Below, piece after piece: positions 8,527-19,313 of a stretch of 44,679 bases of DNA. The DNA comes from Tritrichomonas foetus. Taxonomy: Eukaryota; Parabasalia; Tritrichomonadida; Tritrichomonadidae. Position 1 is the stretch's first letter, and each line of letters begins with the position of its first letter. The notes beneath the pieces were generated by a model that saw only the letters and a program-made list of their open reading frames with translations, had not been told where the DNA came from and made no database searches. A program made the translations under genes and the position numbers. The stretch spans positions 1 through 44,679 of the forward strand of contig MLAK01000913.1 of assembly GCA_001839685.1 (NCBI GenBank), in the 5' to 3' direction.

Positions 8527-10479
8527 TCATTTTTTGATTTTTTTAACATCATCACTATCTTGATGTGGAATAATGAGTTCTTCATTTTGAATAATTTCAT
8601 TTTTGCAAGAAAAATCAATATTTTCATAATCAAATTCTGTAATTTCTCCAATTCCAAGTTTTTGAGATAAATCATCATAAATTAATTCATCAATATTTAT
8701 TTCTTTTTTTTCTTCAGAATCTTCATTTGGTTCATCGATTGTTTGAAGCTTTCGTTCATATATAAATGTGTAGATTTGTGATTCAATCCATTCACAAAGT
8801 TGTTTTTTATAGTAATGATGGCATGAATCATTAAACAGTACAACAGATGCAACAGTAATTACAAATTCCATGATATTTTCAATTTTTCCATTTAAAACAA
8901 TAATCAAATTAATAATGGGTTGAACCAAAATTGGACTGTTGAATTTTTCAAAAATTACGGCAAGTTTTAACATTCGATTACTCATAAATTTATCATGATC
9001 TGCTCTCATCATACACCCAGTCATTGATGTAATTGTCATAGAGATAAGATTAACATCAGCAGAACGATCACAAAGACTACATAACAAAGGAAGAAAATAG
9101 TTTTCAATACCAGTTAAAGAAAGCTTCGAAATTAGTGATGGAAACCTTTTTAAAACTTCATATTGATGCATGTAAATATTGGATTTTAGAGCATTTGAAA
9201 TGATATGATAAACTTTTACTTCATGTATTGCAGGATCAGTATTGATTAAAATTATTTCTAAGCAGTATAAAAAAGCAACAAGAATTTCTGGTGGGTTTAA
9301 AAGATTGACTAAAGATGCCAAATCTAAATATATTTTTGTGAATTCTTTTATTGTACAGACTTTATCAGCTGCTTGAAAAATTATTGGCAAAATAACAGGT
9401 GATATTTCTATAGATTCTAAAGATTGATCAACCATAATTGGTAAAAATTTTTCTTTGATAATTTCATGACGAAAATCATTGATAACATTTGAAAATTTTT
9501 TAAAGAATTCGAATTTATCTTTGGATTCTTTGATTAAAATATTATCAAAATAGCGGAGAACTTTTGTATGAATTGATGAAAATTCTGAATTGTGAATTAA
9601 ATCATCCAATAGTGGTCTTAAAGCAGGAGTTGTTTGAAGACATTCCCTAATTAACTCTCTTGATCGTTTACTCAAATTATTGACATTTCTATTTTCATTA
9701 TTTGTCTGATTATTATTACACATGTCATTATTAGATATGTTCTTATTATTTATAGTGTTTTGATTGTGAGGTGGAAGTGTGACTGTCATTTTGTATTCAT
9801 CTTTTTTTGTGTAGTTAAAAAGTTGCTCGCCTTGTAAAATTTCGTAATAAACCAGAGCAAAAGAAAAAAGATCAGTAGATGTTGAACACTGCCGTCCAAT
9901 AACAATTTCTGGTGATGTGTAATTTATATTGGGAAAATTTGGCCCAATTAAATATTCACTAAAAGGGGGATGAACAATTTCATCTATCGAATTCATTGGA
10001 GAAATCCAAGCAAAATTAAATAATTTTATGTTAGAATCATCAGTGATAAAAAATGAATCAGTTGAAATCCCAAAATGAACAAAATAATTTTTATGAATAA
10101 ACTTGAGAACATCCAAAATTTGATAAGATATGTATTGTGCTTCAATTGATGTTAATTGGCCAACTTGACTTTTAAGGTCAACTTTGAGAGGCTCAGAAGT
10201 GAATTCAAAATAACCATTATTATCTGTTTGATAATCATATATTTTGAGAATGTGTGGATGCACAAGTTTACGTGATTTAATAATATGGTCAGAAAATGTT
10301 GCTAAATATTTTATTCTATCAGTTTTTGATGAATATTTTATTTTTAATTTATCAGGATCACATTTCCATAAGGAAACAATTTGACCACTAGTTTTATGAC
10401 TTGCTCGAATAACTTTTCAGCAATCAAACATAAAATCATCATGAATAAGGGTGAAATTGGAGGAAATTCCTCCACCCAT
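8527..10479 (-). CDS. SCY1-like (SCYL2-type) pseudokinase, interrupted by in-frame TGA
   Basis: A protein-kinase fold followed by HEAT-like repeats, matching the SCYL2/SCY1 family that acts in clathrin and Golgi-endosome traffic. Catalytic motifs are lost: the HRD loop reads HFG (VHFGISTDSF) and DFG reads NFA (KLFNFAW). INYTSPEIVIG fits the family's activation segment, and the C-terminal half (KRFPSLISKLSLTG, FLPLLCSLC) matches SCYL2 HEAT repeats. The first ATG that gives a full kinase N-lobe is at 10477-10479 (MGGGISSN). Twenty codons later TGA (10417-10419) stops the frame, yet the following residues (KVIRASHKTSGQIVSLWK) continue the N-lobe in the same frame. No ATG occurs between this stop and well inside the kinase domain. 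Either it is a recent pseudogene, a sequencing error (GGA to TGA, Gly, would fit) or readthrough. Confidence 0.75.
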
Positions 10480-10812
10480 TGATACAAATTAAAATAAAGT
10501 CAATTTTCTGGAGGTTGAGGTGAAAAACAAAAAAGTGACCTTTTTAGATACATATGAGATATATATGTGAAATATATATATATAGCTCTAATATAGCTCT
10601 TATAATATCTATAATAGCTTTTGAGATCATTTTTTACTCCAAATTGTTAATTAATCTTTTTACTCTAAATCATGATTTCAACATTTATGATGTAATAAAC
10701 TTATAGTCCAATTTATGACCATATAGTATCATACTATTAAAAAATAATATTTAAAAAGATAAGATCATAGATATCAATACTACTTCATAAAAATAATAAA
10801 GCCCAGTTTATT
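10480..10812. other. AT-rich interval with a (TA)n stretch
   Basis: Lies 5' of the pseudokinase and 3' of the ABC transporter. It contains TA-rich simple sequence at about 10555-10620 with a repeated tatagctct-type motif. No gene is visible. Confidence 0.5.
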
Positions 10813-12849
10813 TTATGTTGATTCTGATTTGTTAGAACTATTCGATTTATCTGACTCACTTGAAGAACTGGAGCTTGTACTGGAACTTGAACTGGAGCTA
10901 ATTTCTTCAATTGAATCTGATGAATCATTTGAATCATCAACAACAGATTCAACCTTATTAGGAGTAGACGAAGTATCAGCCACGTTTTGATTTGAATCAA
11001 ATGATAATTCTTTTTCTTCTTTATCATTTAATTGACGATGAACTAAATTATAATAATGTCCTTTTAATGCAACCAATTCTTGATGTGTTCCAGATTCTTT
11101 TATTTCACCTGCATCAAAAACATAAATAATATGAGCATTTTTGACAGTGCTTAATCGATGTGCAACAACAACAGATGTTCGATTTTCCATAACTTTATTT
11201 AATGCCAATTGAACTTTCTTTTCACTTCCAGCATCAAGCGCTGAAGTTGCCTCATCTGTCATCAAAATAACAGGATCACGAATGACAGCTCTTGCAATTG
11301 CAATTCGTTGTTTCTGTCCGCCACTTAACAATGATCCTTTTTCACCAACCATTGTATCAAACTCTTTTTCAAGCTTTTCAACAAATTTTTTCACATTGGC
11401 AATTTCAGCTGCTTCAAGAACTTGTTCATTTGTTGCGTTTCTTGCGCCATATAAAATATTATCTTTAATTGACATTTTGAATAATACTGGTTCTTGTGCA
11501 ACTAACGCAATTTTTTCATGAAGCCATCTTGGATCTAATGTTTTAATATCCACACCATCTAATAATATCTCACCTTCAGTTGCATCATAAAATCTTTCTA
11601 ATAATTGAATACATGTTGATTTACCACTTCCACTATGCCCAACAAGAGCACCCATTTGACCTGGTGAAATCACAAATGAAACATTCTTTAAAACATAAGC
11701 ATCGCGTGTTGGGTACTTAAATGAAACATTTTTGAATTCAATATGACCTTTGAACTCTTTAATTTTGTCACCACCCTCAAATTGGATTTTAGGTTCATAT
11801 TCTGAAAGTTTAATAATTCGTGCTCCACTTTGAATTGCTTTAGTTTCGCTATCTCCAGAAGCTGAAATACCTAATATAGCAAATGATCCATTCATACAAA
11901 AACCAAAAATAGCAAAAATATCACCAATACCAAATCCATTTTCTCCTTTATCAACCATCACTGCTGCCCAATATAAATTACCTAATAATACACCCCAGAT
12001 CACAACCATAATTAAAGTAATCATAACAGTAATTATAATTGATGCCTTCTTCTCATAAAGTTGACTTTTTCTATTTGATTCTTTAAATCTATGAACTTCT
12101 GTATTTTCACGATTAAATGATCGAACTGTTCGAATGGATGAAATTGTTTCTTCAGCGATAGTCATTTCTTCTGCTAAATATTTAAATTTTAATTTCATTG
12201 GTTTATCAATTGAAAACATAAAAGCCATCACAATTAACATAATAGCAACAAACATTCCAACCATGACTAATCCAATTTTCCAACTATAAATGAAAGTTGC
12301 AATAATACCACCTAAAAACATACCTAAATTTTGGAGTTGTGTTCCTTTAATTGGTCCAAAAGAATCTTGAACCTTTTGTGCATCTTCCGACAATAATGTT
12401 AAAATGCCTCCAATTGGATTAACATCAAAAAATGTCACTTCACTTCGCATCATTTTGTTAAAAAGATTTTTTCGGATTTTGATTGATAGCTCTGAACCAC
12501 ACTGCATCCAACAATAAGAATCGATATATTTCAATATTCCTGATGCTACTGCAACAGCTAGCATATACATAGAATTGAGAAAAACTTCATGAAGTGCATC
12601 ATAGCTTGGATCCATTAATCCTGAAACCAAATTATTTAAAACTCGACCACATATAACAAAAGTAACTATGTTTGGAACACCTAATAATAAAGAAGGTAAT
12701 AAAGCAATTTTGGCTCTTGGTGATGAAAGTAATAGTGAGTAAATCTTTCCTTTTGCTGCTTTTGTTTCTTCTTCAGAGATTTGAATCTTATCATTTTGGC
12801 TTTCTAATGAGCCATTTGAATATTCGGACTTTCGATTGATTTCCGACAT
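10813..12849 (-). CDS. ABC transporter, ABCB-type half transporter
   Basis: A membrane exporter half molecule, one transmembrane domain plus one ATPase, which would act as a dimer; the substrate is unknown. About six spans occupy residues 45-345 (for example GTFIYSWKIGLVMVG-type segments near 190). The nucleotide-binding domain (about 370-620) has Walker A GHSGSGKST (about 401), Q-loop VAQEPVLF, signature LSGGQKQR, Walker B/D-loop LMTDEATSALD and H-loop VVAHRLST, so the ATPase looks active. The last ~55 residues are a Ser/Asp-rich low-complexity tail. There is no N-terminal targeting signal before the first span. The start is the ATG at 12847-12849; the stop is TAA within TAAAATAAA. The length of 678 residues is normal for a half transporter. 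Confidence 0.93.
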   Translation of the reverse strand: MSEINRKSEYSNGSLESQNDKIQISEEETKAAKGKIYSLLLSSPRAKIALLPSLLLGVPNIVTFVICGRVLNNLVSGLMDPSYDALHEVFLNSMYMLAVAVASGILKYIDSYCWMQCGSELSIKIRKNLFNKMMRSEVTFFDVNPIGGILTLLSEDAQKVQDSFGPIKGTQLQNLGMFLGGIIATFIYSWKIGLVMVGMFVAIMLIVMAFMFSIDKPMKLKFKYLAEEMTIAEETISSIRTVRSFNRENTEVHRFKESNRKSQLYEKKASIIITVMITLIMVVIWGVLLGNLYWAAVMVDKGENGFGIGDIFAIFGFCMNGSFAILGISASGDSETKAIQSGARIIKLSEYEPKIQFEGGDKIKEFKGHIEFKNVSFKYPTRDAYVLKNVSFVISPGQMGALVGHSGSGKSTCIQLLERFYDATEGEILLDGVDIKTLDPRWLHEKIALVAQEPVLFKMSIKDNILYGARNATNEQVLEAAEIANVKKFVEKLEKEFDTMVGEKGSLLSGGQKQRIAIARAVIRDPVILMTDEATSALDAGSEKKVQLALNKVMENRTSVVVAHRLSTVKNAHIIYVFDAGEIKESGTHQELVALKGHYYNLVHRQLNDKEEKELSFDSNQNVADTSSTPNKVESVVDDSNDSSDSIEEISSSSSSSTSSSSSSESDKSNSSNKSEST

Positions 12850-13185
12850 TTCCTAAATGATGTAATGAAATGATCAATGAACAAAAGGTCTCTGAAATTT
12901 TGTATGTCTAAAGTATTGAATAAATTCATAACACCGAACTTTTTTGAATCACTATTCAATTTTAAATAGTTTATAATATTGAAAAAAATTGAAAGAAAAC
13001 ATTCGCTCATCAAACTTCAAAGATTGCCAAATCTGACTATATTTCTAATTTTGGAAGAATTATGAAGCTTCCTATTCCAATCGAAGTGATAAAGCTGTTA
13101 GTATATTTTTCAAAAAATAATCTAATTAAAGCCGATTTTTAAAAATCATCAGATTGAGAAAAGTTTTTTATTTAGAAAAATAAAG
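12850..13185. other. Spacer between ABC transporter and RBR gene
   Basis: Probably the promoter of the ABC transporter and the 3' end of the RBR gene, both on the minus strand. A 26-codon ATG frame on the plus strand at 13062 (MKLPIPIEVIKLLVYF...) looks protein-like but is too short to call. Confidence 0.4.
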
Positions 13186-16100
13186 TTAAGAATAAATTGA
13201 ATGATGAACTTGATTCATATGCTGATAAATTGGGCCAGATGAACTAAAATAAGGTGATTCTCCTGATGGACATGCATAACACCAATGCATTCGACAAATA
13301 CATGTAATATGATTACATCCACTTGATTTTATTATTCTGTTTTTGCAATGAGGACATTCCTTTCCAATAGTTTTAATCCACTGTGGACAAAGATCGCTAT
13401 CTTTATGCCATGATTCACAAATAGAGCATAATTTCAGTGAACATCCAGGTTCTTGACAAGATACAACCTTCTCTGAATTTACATGTCTCTTTTCGAAAAT
13501 ATATTGTGGATGTTCTGGACAAAATGTAGTCAATGGACTTGAATGAAGTGAATGAAGAACAACTCCTGTAAACCATACTTGTGTTAAAATCTTGAGTTCA
13601 ATATGATTATGAGAAGTCAGAAGATTATATAAAAACTGTGAAAGTGGAATTTGGGGCCAAACAGTTCCATTATTCTTATCAATTTCAGAACTAACAGTTG
13701 GAATAAATTGGATTGGATTAGTTAAACCATTAAAATATTCTGAATTAAGTTTTTCAGAAATGCTATGGAAGAAAGGCTGAACAAGGAAATTCAAATAATC
13801 AATCATGCATGGAATACATAATGGTTTCTGAAGAATTGTTCCATCTCTTTGATATATATTAATTAAATTATCCAAAAATATTGGATTATCTTCATCACAT
13901 AATAATGCACATCCAACTGAATCTACTTTTGTCTTACTGTCTTTTTTATGAGTTTTCATAAATTCAATAGCTTCTTCTTCTTCTTCTCCAACTGGAACTA
14001 TAAGACATTTATAAGCCTCTGAAATTTTCCACGAAGATGGTTTAGTAAGAGTAAGTAAAGTATTTAAAGAAATTCCAGATATAGGGACTGCTGAATATGG
14101 AAGAATAATGGGTTTTGTCATTAAAAGATTTCTAAAATATGTACATGATTCACGTGAGCCTTGGAAATTCCTTTGACAAAATTCAAGTGTTATTGTTGTA
14201 TATTCTAATTCTGGTTTCCACCAATCCATTAACTGCCTCACTTCATCAATTATTTTAGGTCCTTGTTCAATTTTCGTAATAGTTAATAAGATATTAGAAT
14301 TAATAGGTGGTTTTGGTGGATGAAATTCAAATAATGAATATTTATTATTTTTCATGACCTTTGTAAACGATTTGATAAATATTAAATCATTCGGAATAAT
14401 CGAAAAGCTAAGTGTCATGGTATTGGTTGTATAAATTTGCTTAATTTGGAGTCTGAGCTTATCAATAGTTGATTTGATCCGATCATGAAAATGAAGAGAA
14501 TTCAAATCTTCATAATTTGGGATAACAAATTGAATACAATGAGTACCTAATTGTTTAATAAAAATCTTCCGGTTAATAATAGATTGAATTTCTTTACTGA
14601 TTTTTGATAAAATATATTTCATATTAACTGGAAGTGGAGTACCAGTTGATGACAATTTCAATTTTTTAACAGAATTAAAAATAGTATTGAAATCCGTATT
14701 GAAAATTTTTTCACCTCCAATAACTCGACATTTTGTTGCTGCTATTTCTTCTGGAGAAAGATCACCAAGAGAAATAAAATCACCATCATTTAGTAAAATA
14801 GTAAACATAGCTGATTTAGATATCCAATTTCCTTGTTTAAAATCAATTTTTCTTGGAATTGAAGTAGAATTTTGTGTAACCCAATCTTGAATAATTTGCT
14901 TACACTGTAGGTTTTCAAGTAAAGATGGATGGACCATATGAGCTGGAAATATAAATGGAATTGTATCTTTGAGTTGATTTGAAAATAGTGTCTTGATTTC
15001 ATTTGCAACTGCTAGAGCAAAAGGCAGATAACAAGTAATGAAAATCGATCCTGATGACTTTCTATTATTAGATTCGAGATATCTTATAGGATTAATTATA
15101 GCAAATTTGAAACGATCGAAAATTTGATGTTGAATTAGAGCAAGGAATTTTTGAGGTGATAAATGGAACTTTTTCAAATTATTTACAACAATAGTTGGTG
15201 TAAACAATTTTGAAACTTGTATAGTAAAAGACTGGTTTTTAGATTGAAAGAATTTTTTAATCTCATTTTCTATGGATTTAGTATTTGCACCTCTCGAAAT
15301 TTTATCAAACGGGAGTTCTAGAATTGCATAATCATTATTTAGAAAACTTAATGTCATTTTAGTTGGCTCTAAATAAACAATGGAAGCAATAACATTCTTA
15401 ATTTCTTGTGAAAATTGTATAAGATCAAAAGTATTGATTTGAGAGGGCAATTGAGGGATATTTTTCACCAATTTATTTTTTGTTATACAGCTGGAAATCT
15501 GTGATTGAATTAGATTGGGAAATGATTTTGGTTGTTTATAATTTTGTCCAAATGTAATTCCCAAACATATCCGTGATTGAAATGAAAAAGCAATTGTTGG
15601 AAGTAAGCTATTGATAGTATCAATAGTTGTTTCAATTACGTCATTTTGTGTTAATTGACCTTTAAATAAGAATGTTGTTTTGGAATCAGAATTTAAAGGA
15701 ATTTTGTTAAAAGATGCAACCCGAATAACAAAAACATTTGACAGATGTTTAGATTTGAAAATGGCTCCTTCATGGCATTGTGGAATGATAATATCATTTG
15801 AAGATTGGTTTGTTTCATCTTTATTTTTATATATAAAATTCTCTCCTGTTGTAACAAATCTGATGTTAGGTTCAATATTAGCCAATTCTGTAAGGGATTC
15901 TTCTGATACTAAATCATTAATAATGTTTTTGGTGATGAAATATGGAACATATGATTCTTCATTTCCAATCATAATAGTATTAGTTGTATATTCTTGACCC
16001 CCTAATGAAAGAATTTCTGTGGCAATTTCATCATGATATTTCACCATAATACTTCTACAAAGAAATGGAAGTAATTTTTCAATGATTTGAACTGCTGCTT

Positions 16101-17016
16101 TTATTTCTTCTTTGATAGTTTCATGATCTTGTAATGAACAAAAATATAATTGATTACCAAGCATATAAAAAATAAATTTATTCCTTCCTGATTTAAATAA
16201 TTTGAAATTCATTATTTTCTCTGAAAAATAAGCACTTAAAAGGGCCGTAAAATAAGGATTATTAATAAATTGATCTCCTAAAGTCAAATGTTGAATCATA
16301 CATTCATTAGAAATGTGATGAATCAAAGGGTTTCTTTCATTTAAATTAAATAAAAGAACTCTTTTCGGCGAACTAATAAACAGATCGGACATTGGTCTGT
16401 GAACGGTTATTTTTATAGGCGATCTAAATAACTGATATTGAATCAGACATTGACTGTTTTTGATTAGAATTTGTGAGAAATCTGCAATAAGAAAAGTTTT
16501 ATTTGGATTTTCAATGAATTTGCTAAATATTTCATCTAAGTAGGAGGAAAGTTTGTTTCCAACAAATTCATCAATTGGTGAAAAATCAAATTCTTTAAAG
16601 TCTGAAATTTCAAATTCTTTCTTTAAAATGTCAAGGAAGTCGTCACTAATTCCGGTTTTTTGAATTTCTTTTTTATTTGATGATGTCATTGCAATTCGAA
16701 TGAGACGATAAAGAATGATAATATCAGATGATCCATCATATATTTCTTGCGGATTTGCATGGGAAATTTTTCCAGTAAGAATATTTTTCGAATATGATAA
16801 AATGCAAGAAATTATTGTTAGGAAATGATGAACGGATTCTTTTTCGTCATATTTTCGATAAAATTTAGAAAGCTCGAAACGAATTTCATTTAAATATGCT
16901 TCTTGATTTTTCACTTTGAATGACAGCTTTTCTTGTGATATTTGTTTTAAAGAATTTTTGTTTGAATATGGCCCTTTGTGATATTTGCCCCGACAATTAT
17001 AATTGATCCCTTTCAT
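13186..17016 (-). CDS. Large RBR-type (IBR-RING2) E3 ubiquitin ligase candidate
   Basis: A 1276-residue protein with all recognisable zinc-binding sequence at its C-terminus. An IBR-like unit (about 1165-1215: CPEHPQYIF, VVSCQEPGCSLKLCSICESW) is followed by a RING2 unit (about 1220-1255: CPHCKNRII, KSSGCNHITC, HWCYAC). The GC of SSGCNH aligns with the catalytic Cys of RBR ligases, which take ubiquitin as a thioester. An upstream pair CALLCDE ... CIPCMIDYL (about 1035-1075) may be a reduced RING1. The first ~1000 residues are helical/mixed, with no domain I recognise; DEAH-type helicase motifs were looked for, because plants fuse them to RBRs, and not seen. The start is the ATG at 17014-17016. 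The ligase role is inferred from the C-terminus alone. Confidence 0.75.
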   Translation of the reverse strand: MKGINYNCRGKYHKGPYSNKNSLKQISQEKLSFKVKNQEAYLNEIRFELSKFYRKYDEKESVHHFLTIISCILSYSKNILTGKISHANPQEIYDGSSDIIILYRLIRIAMTSSNKKEIQKTGISDDFLDILKKEFEISDFKEFDFSPIDEFVGNKLSSYLDEIFSKFIENPNKTFLIADFSQILIKNSQCLIQYQLFRSPIKITVHRPMSDLFISSPKRVLLFNLNERNPLIHHISNECMIQHLTLGDQFINNPYFTALLSAYFSEKIMNFKLFKSGRNKFIFYMLGNQLYFCSLQDHETIKEEIKAAVQIIEKLLPFLCRSIMVKYHDEIATEILSLGGQEYTTNTIMIGNEESYVPYFITKNIINDLVSEESLTELANIEPNIRFVTTGENFIYKNKDETNQSSNDIIIPQCHEGAIFKSKHLSNVFVIRVASFNKIPLNSDSKTTFLFKGQLTQNDVIETTIDTINSLLPTIAFSFQSRICLGITFGQNYKQPKSFPNLIQSQISSCITKNKLVKNIPQLPSQINTFDLIQFSQEIKNVIASIVYLEPTKMTLSFLNNDYAILELPFDKISRGANTKSIENEIKKFFQSKNQSFTIQVSKLFTPTIVVNNLKKFHLSPQKFLALIQHQIFDRFKFAIINPIRYLESNNRKSSGSIFITCYLPFALAVANEIKTLFSNQLKDTIPFIFPAHMVHPSLLENLQCKQIIQDWVTQNSTSIPRKIDFKQGNWISKSAMFTILLNDGDFISLGDLSPEEIAATKCRVIGGEKIFNTDFNTIFNSVKKLKLSSTGTPLPVNMKYILSKISKEIQSIINRKIFIKQLGTHCIQFVIPNYEDLNSLHFHDRIKSTIDKLRLQIKQIYTTNTMTLSFSIIPNDLIFIKSFTKVMKNNKYSLFEFHPPKPPINSNILLTITKIEQGPKIIDEVRQLMDWWKPELEYTTITLEFCQRNFQGSRESCTYFRNLLMTKPIILPYSAVPISGISLNTLLTLTKPSSWKISEAYKCLIVPVGEEEEEAIEFMKTHKKDSKTKVDSVGCALLCDEDNPIFLDNLINIYQRDGTILQKPLCIPCMIDYLNFLVQPFFHSISEKLNSEYFNGLTNPIQFIPTVSSEIDKNNGTVWPQIPLSQFLYNLLTSHNHIELKILTQVWFTGVVLHSLHSSPLTTFCPEHPQYIFEKRHVNSEKVVSCQEPGCSLKLCSICESWHKDSDLCPQWIKTIGKECPHCKNRIIKSSGCNHITCICRMHWCYACPSGESPYFSSSGPIYQHMNQVHHSIYS

Positions 17017-17987
17017 TTTTATAAAAATGATGTGTTAGATGAAACTGATTTTCATTTGAATGTGCTCTCAAAAAAGTCTTGACTTGTTAATTTTTTATTT
17101 TTACAGTTTTAAAATTAAAAAGTTGAGAGTATTCAATTTTATTTGATATATTCGTGCTGGCTGTATTAATTTTTTTTTCCTCCTATGAATTTTGTTTTAA
17201 ACAGTTAATATGGGCTAATGTGAATTTACTGACCCCTTCGTGGATTCAGCTAATGTGATGTGAATTTACTGACCCCAAACTGTGTGAGTAGAAAAACAAT
17301 CGAATTCTACATTTTGGTGCCAAATAATATGTTGATTTTGATGTCAAAATATTTTTGAATTTTTTTTTGTGTGGCTTTCAATATTTTGTGAAATATCTTT
17401 CAATTCTGTTTTAGCACAATTTTGGCGAAACTCCATTTTATGCATTTTAAAGATGTCAAATGTTTTTAAAATTTATTTAAAACCTATTTATTTGCATATG
17501 AGGAAAATGGTTAATTATATGTGGTTATTGAGCACATCACATTTTAACTATTATTTTCACGTGCTATGGACACTATCATAACGAATAAATAATTCTCATC
17601 GTACAAAATTGATTCGAAAAATGAAAAATTGTCGACATTCCAGAACATTGACGTTTTACTTAAATAAGAATAAATTATGTCAATTTGTGCTTAAATAATG
17701 ATTTTTATTGATTCATACTTGAATTGGTGTGAAGCAACACGAAGAACAAAAAGAAGATAAAAATTTCAATATAATTTAATAAAATCAAATCAAAAAGTTC
17801 AGTTTCAATTGAATCGAAATTCACCTAAATCGATAGATAATTGAATCTTCTTAACAACAGAAATTTTATTTCAAATTGAATATTAGCCTGTTTCAATTCA
17901 ATCTCATTCTTTCAAATGTTCTAATAAACTATTGAAAATTGACAATCAACTTTTTGTGTTAACATAGCAAATCGTCTCAAATATCAA
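17017..17987. other. Intergenic region between divergent genes (RBR ligase and PI-PLC)
   Basis: About 970 bases with no convincing gene; a 70-codon plus-strand frame at 17369 begins with GTG and is rejected. It holds the short direct repeat listed separately and presumably both divergent promoters. Confidence 0.5.
17214..17276 (+). repeat. Direct repeat, two copies of a 23/28-bp unit
   Basis: gctaatgtgaatttactgac followed by ccc (17214-17236) recurs at 17249-17276 with an extra tgatg inserted after gctaatg. The CCCC ends make both copies stand out from the AT-rich surroundings. It might be a regulatory element of the divergent promoters or a small duplication. Confidence 0.6.
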
Positions 17988-19001
17988 ATGTTTTTCTTTT
18001 TCCTTTATTGGGTCTCATCTTCATTCAAACATTCATCGCATGATAACATTCTAACAAGAGAAGAATATACATCATTGAAATATTATGGAGTTTCTTTAAC
18101 TTCAAAAAATTTCATTTCAAAAAATCAGTTTTCTGAATTAAATCCGGATTGGCTTTCATTGGTTGATGGTAACAAAAAAATCCATCAAATCAGCCTTCCG
18201 GGCACGCACGAAACATGTGCGAGGCATGGTGGATATTATTATCAGTGCCAAGAGCTTTCTTTAATGGATCAGCTAATGAGTGGTGTGAGATTTTTTGATA
18301 TTAGATGTCGCCACATCAATGATGTTTTTATGATTCACCATGGAAGTGTATATCAAGAGCTTGGTTTTGGTTCAGGTGTGAGAAATGTCTGCATTGACTT
18401 TCTGAAGAGCCACCCAAATGAATTTATTTATATGTGTATTAAAGAGGAGTATACATCTACTGGAAATACCAAAACTTTTGCTGAAACAATGCTGGAATAT
18501 ATCAATGGTGACATTGGTGATGAACAGAAAAATGACATTTCGGAATATTTTTATTTAGCAACAGGAACACCAACATTAAATGAAGTTCGTGGGAAAATTG
18601 TTTTATTACGTCGTTTCAAAAATGAACTTCCAATTGACATGGGAAATGAAGTGTTTTTCCAAGATGATGTTACTTTTACATCATATAGTACAATCACTGC
18701 CAGAGTTCAAGACCAATATGTAGTTAGCTCTTTATTTGATAGAAGCAAAAAATGGAGCCACGTGAATTCATTACTTGAGGAAGCGAAATTGAGAACGGAT
18801 CCAAACGAGCTTTTTATGAACTTTGCAAGTGGCTATTCATCCCTTTGTTTTCCTTACTCAACAGCAGAATATGTAACCCCATTAGTTGGAAATTATTTAA
18901 AGGATACTGAACCGAATGCATTCGTTGGTGTTATTCTATTTGACTTTATTAATTTGTATTTTGACAACATAATTCAGCTTGTGATACAAAGAAATTATTG
19001 A
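17988..19001 (+). CDS. Secreted phosphatidylinositol-specific phospholipase C (bacterial-type X domain)
   Basis: A 337-residue enzyme of the bacterial PI-PLC family, which cleaves phosphatidylinositol or GPI anchors to inositol phosphate and diacylglycerol. The N-terminus (MFFFFLYWVSSSF) is a signal peptide, so the product is secreted or lumenal. The X-domain begins WLSLVDG; SLPGTHETCARHG gives catalytic His74 (codon 18207), RFFDIRCRHIND gives the substrate-binding Arg, and FMIHHGSVYQ gives the second His (117/118). SHPNEFIYMCIKEEY fits the conserved strand after it. Single-domain length matches bacterial PI-PLC (~300 residues) and it lacks the EF-hand, Y and C2 domains of eukaryotic PLCs. 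The stop TGA is followed at once by AATAAA. This family may have been acquired from bacteria; that is inference. Confidence 0.9.
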   Translation: MFFFFLYWVSSSFKHSSHDNILTREEYTSLKYYGVSLTSKNFISKNQFSELNPDWLSLVDGNKKIHQISLPGTHETCARHGGYYYQCQELSLMDQLMSGVRFFDIRCRHINDVFMIHHGSVYQELGFGSGVRNVCIDFLKSHPNEFIYMCIKEEYTSTGNTKTFAETMLEYINGDIGDEQKNDISEYFYLATGTPTLNEVRGKIVLLRRFKNELPIDMGNEVFFQDDVTFTSYSTITARVQDQYVVSSLFDRSKKWSHVNSLLEEAKLRTDPNELFMNFASGYSSLCFPYSTAEYVTPLVGNYLKDTEPNAFVGVILFDFINLYFDNIIQLVIQRNY

Positions 19002-19313
19002 AATAAACTGATAGTAATTTTTCATCTTGCTTTGTGTGTAATTTCCCGAAAATGTATGAAATTTCATAAATATTCAAAGTTGGAATAAAATTATTTGATG
19101 ATGAAGAACATTGATGCTCTTCCTTTGATGAAAATTGGGAAATTCCTTTGTTGGAAAAAAAAGCACAAAGGAAATTAATATTCGTTGTTTCATGAGAACT
19201 TATAAAATTTTATTTTCAATACAATTCTGCATCTTGATAATTGTCATTATTTCTTTTTAAATCTTTCTTGAGATGTCGATAGAACTTATGAAACTCCTCA
19301 ACTGTCTTAATTT

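Noticed and set aside
17369..17581. 70-codon plus-strand frame in the RBR/PI-PLC interval
   Set aside because: Begins with GTG, has no recognisable features and lies in non-coding DNA.
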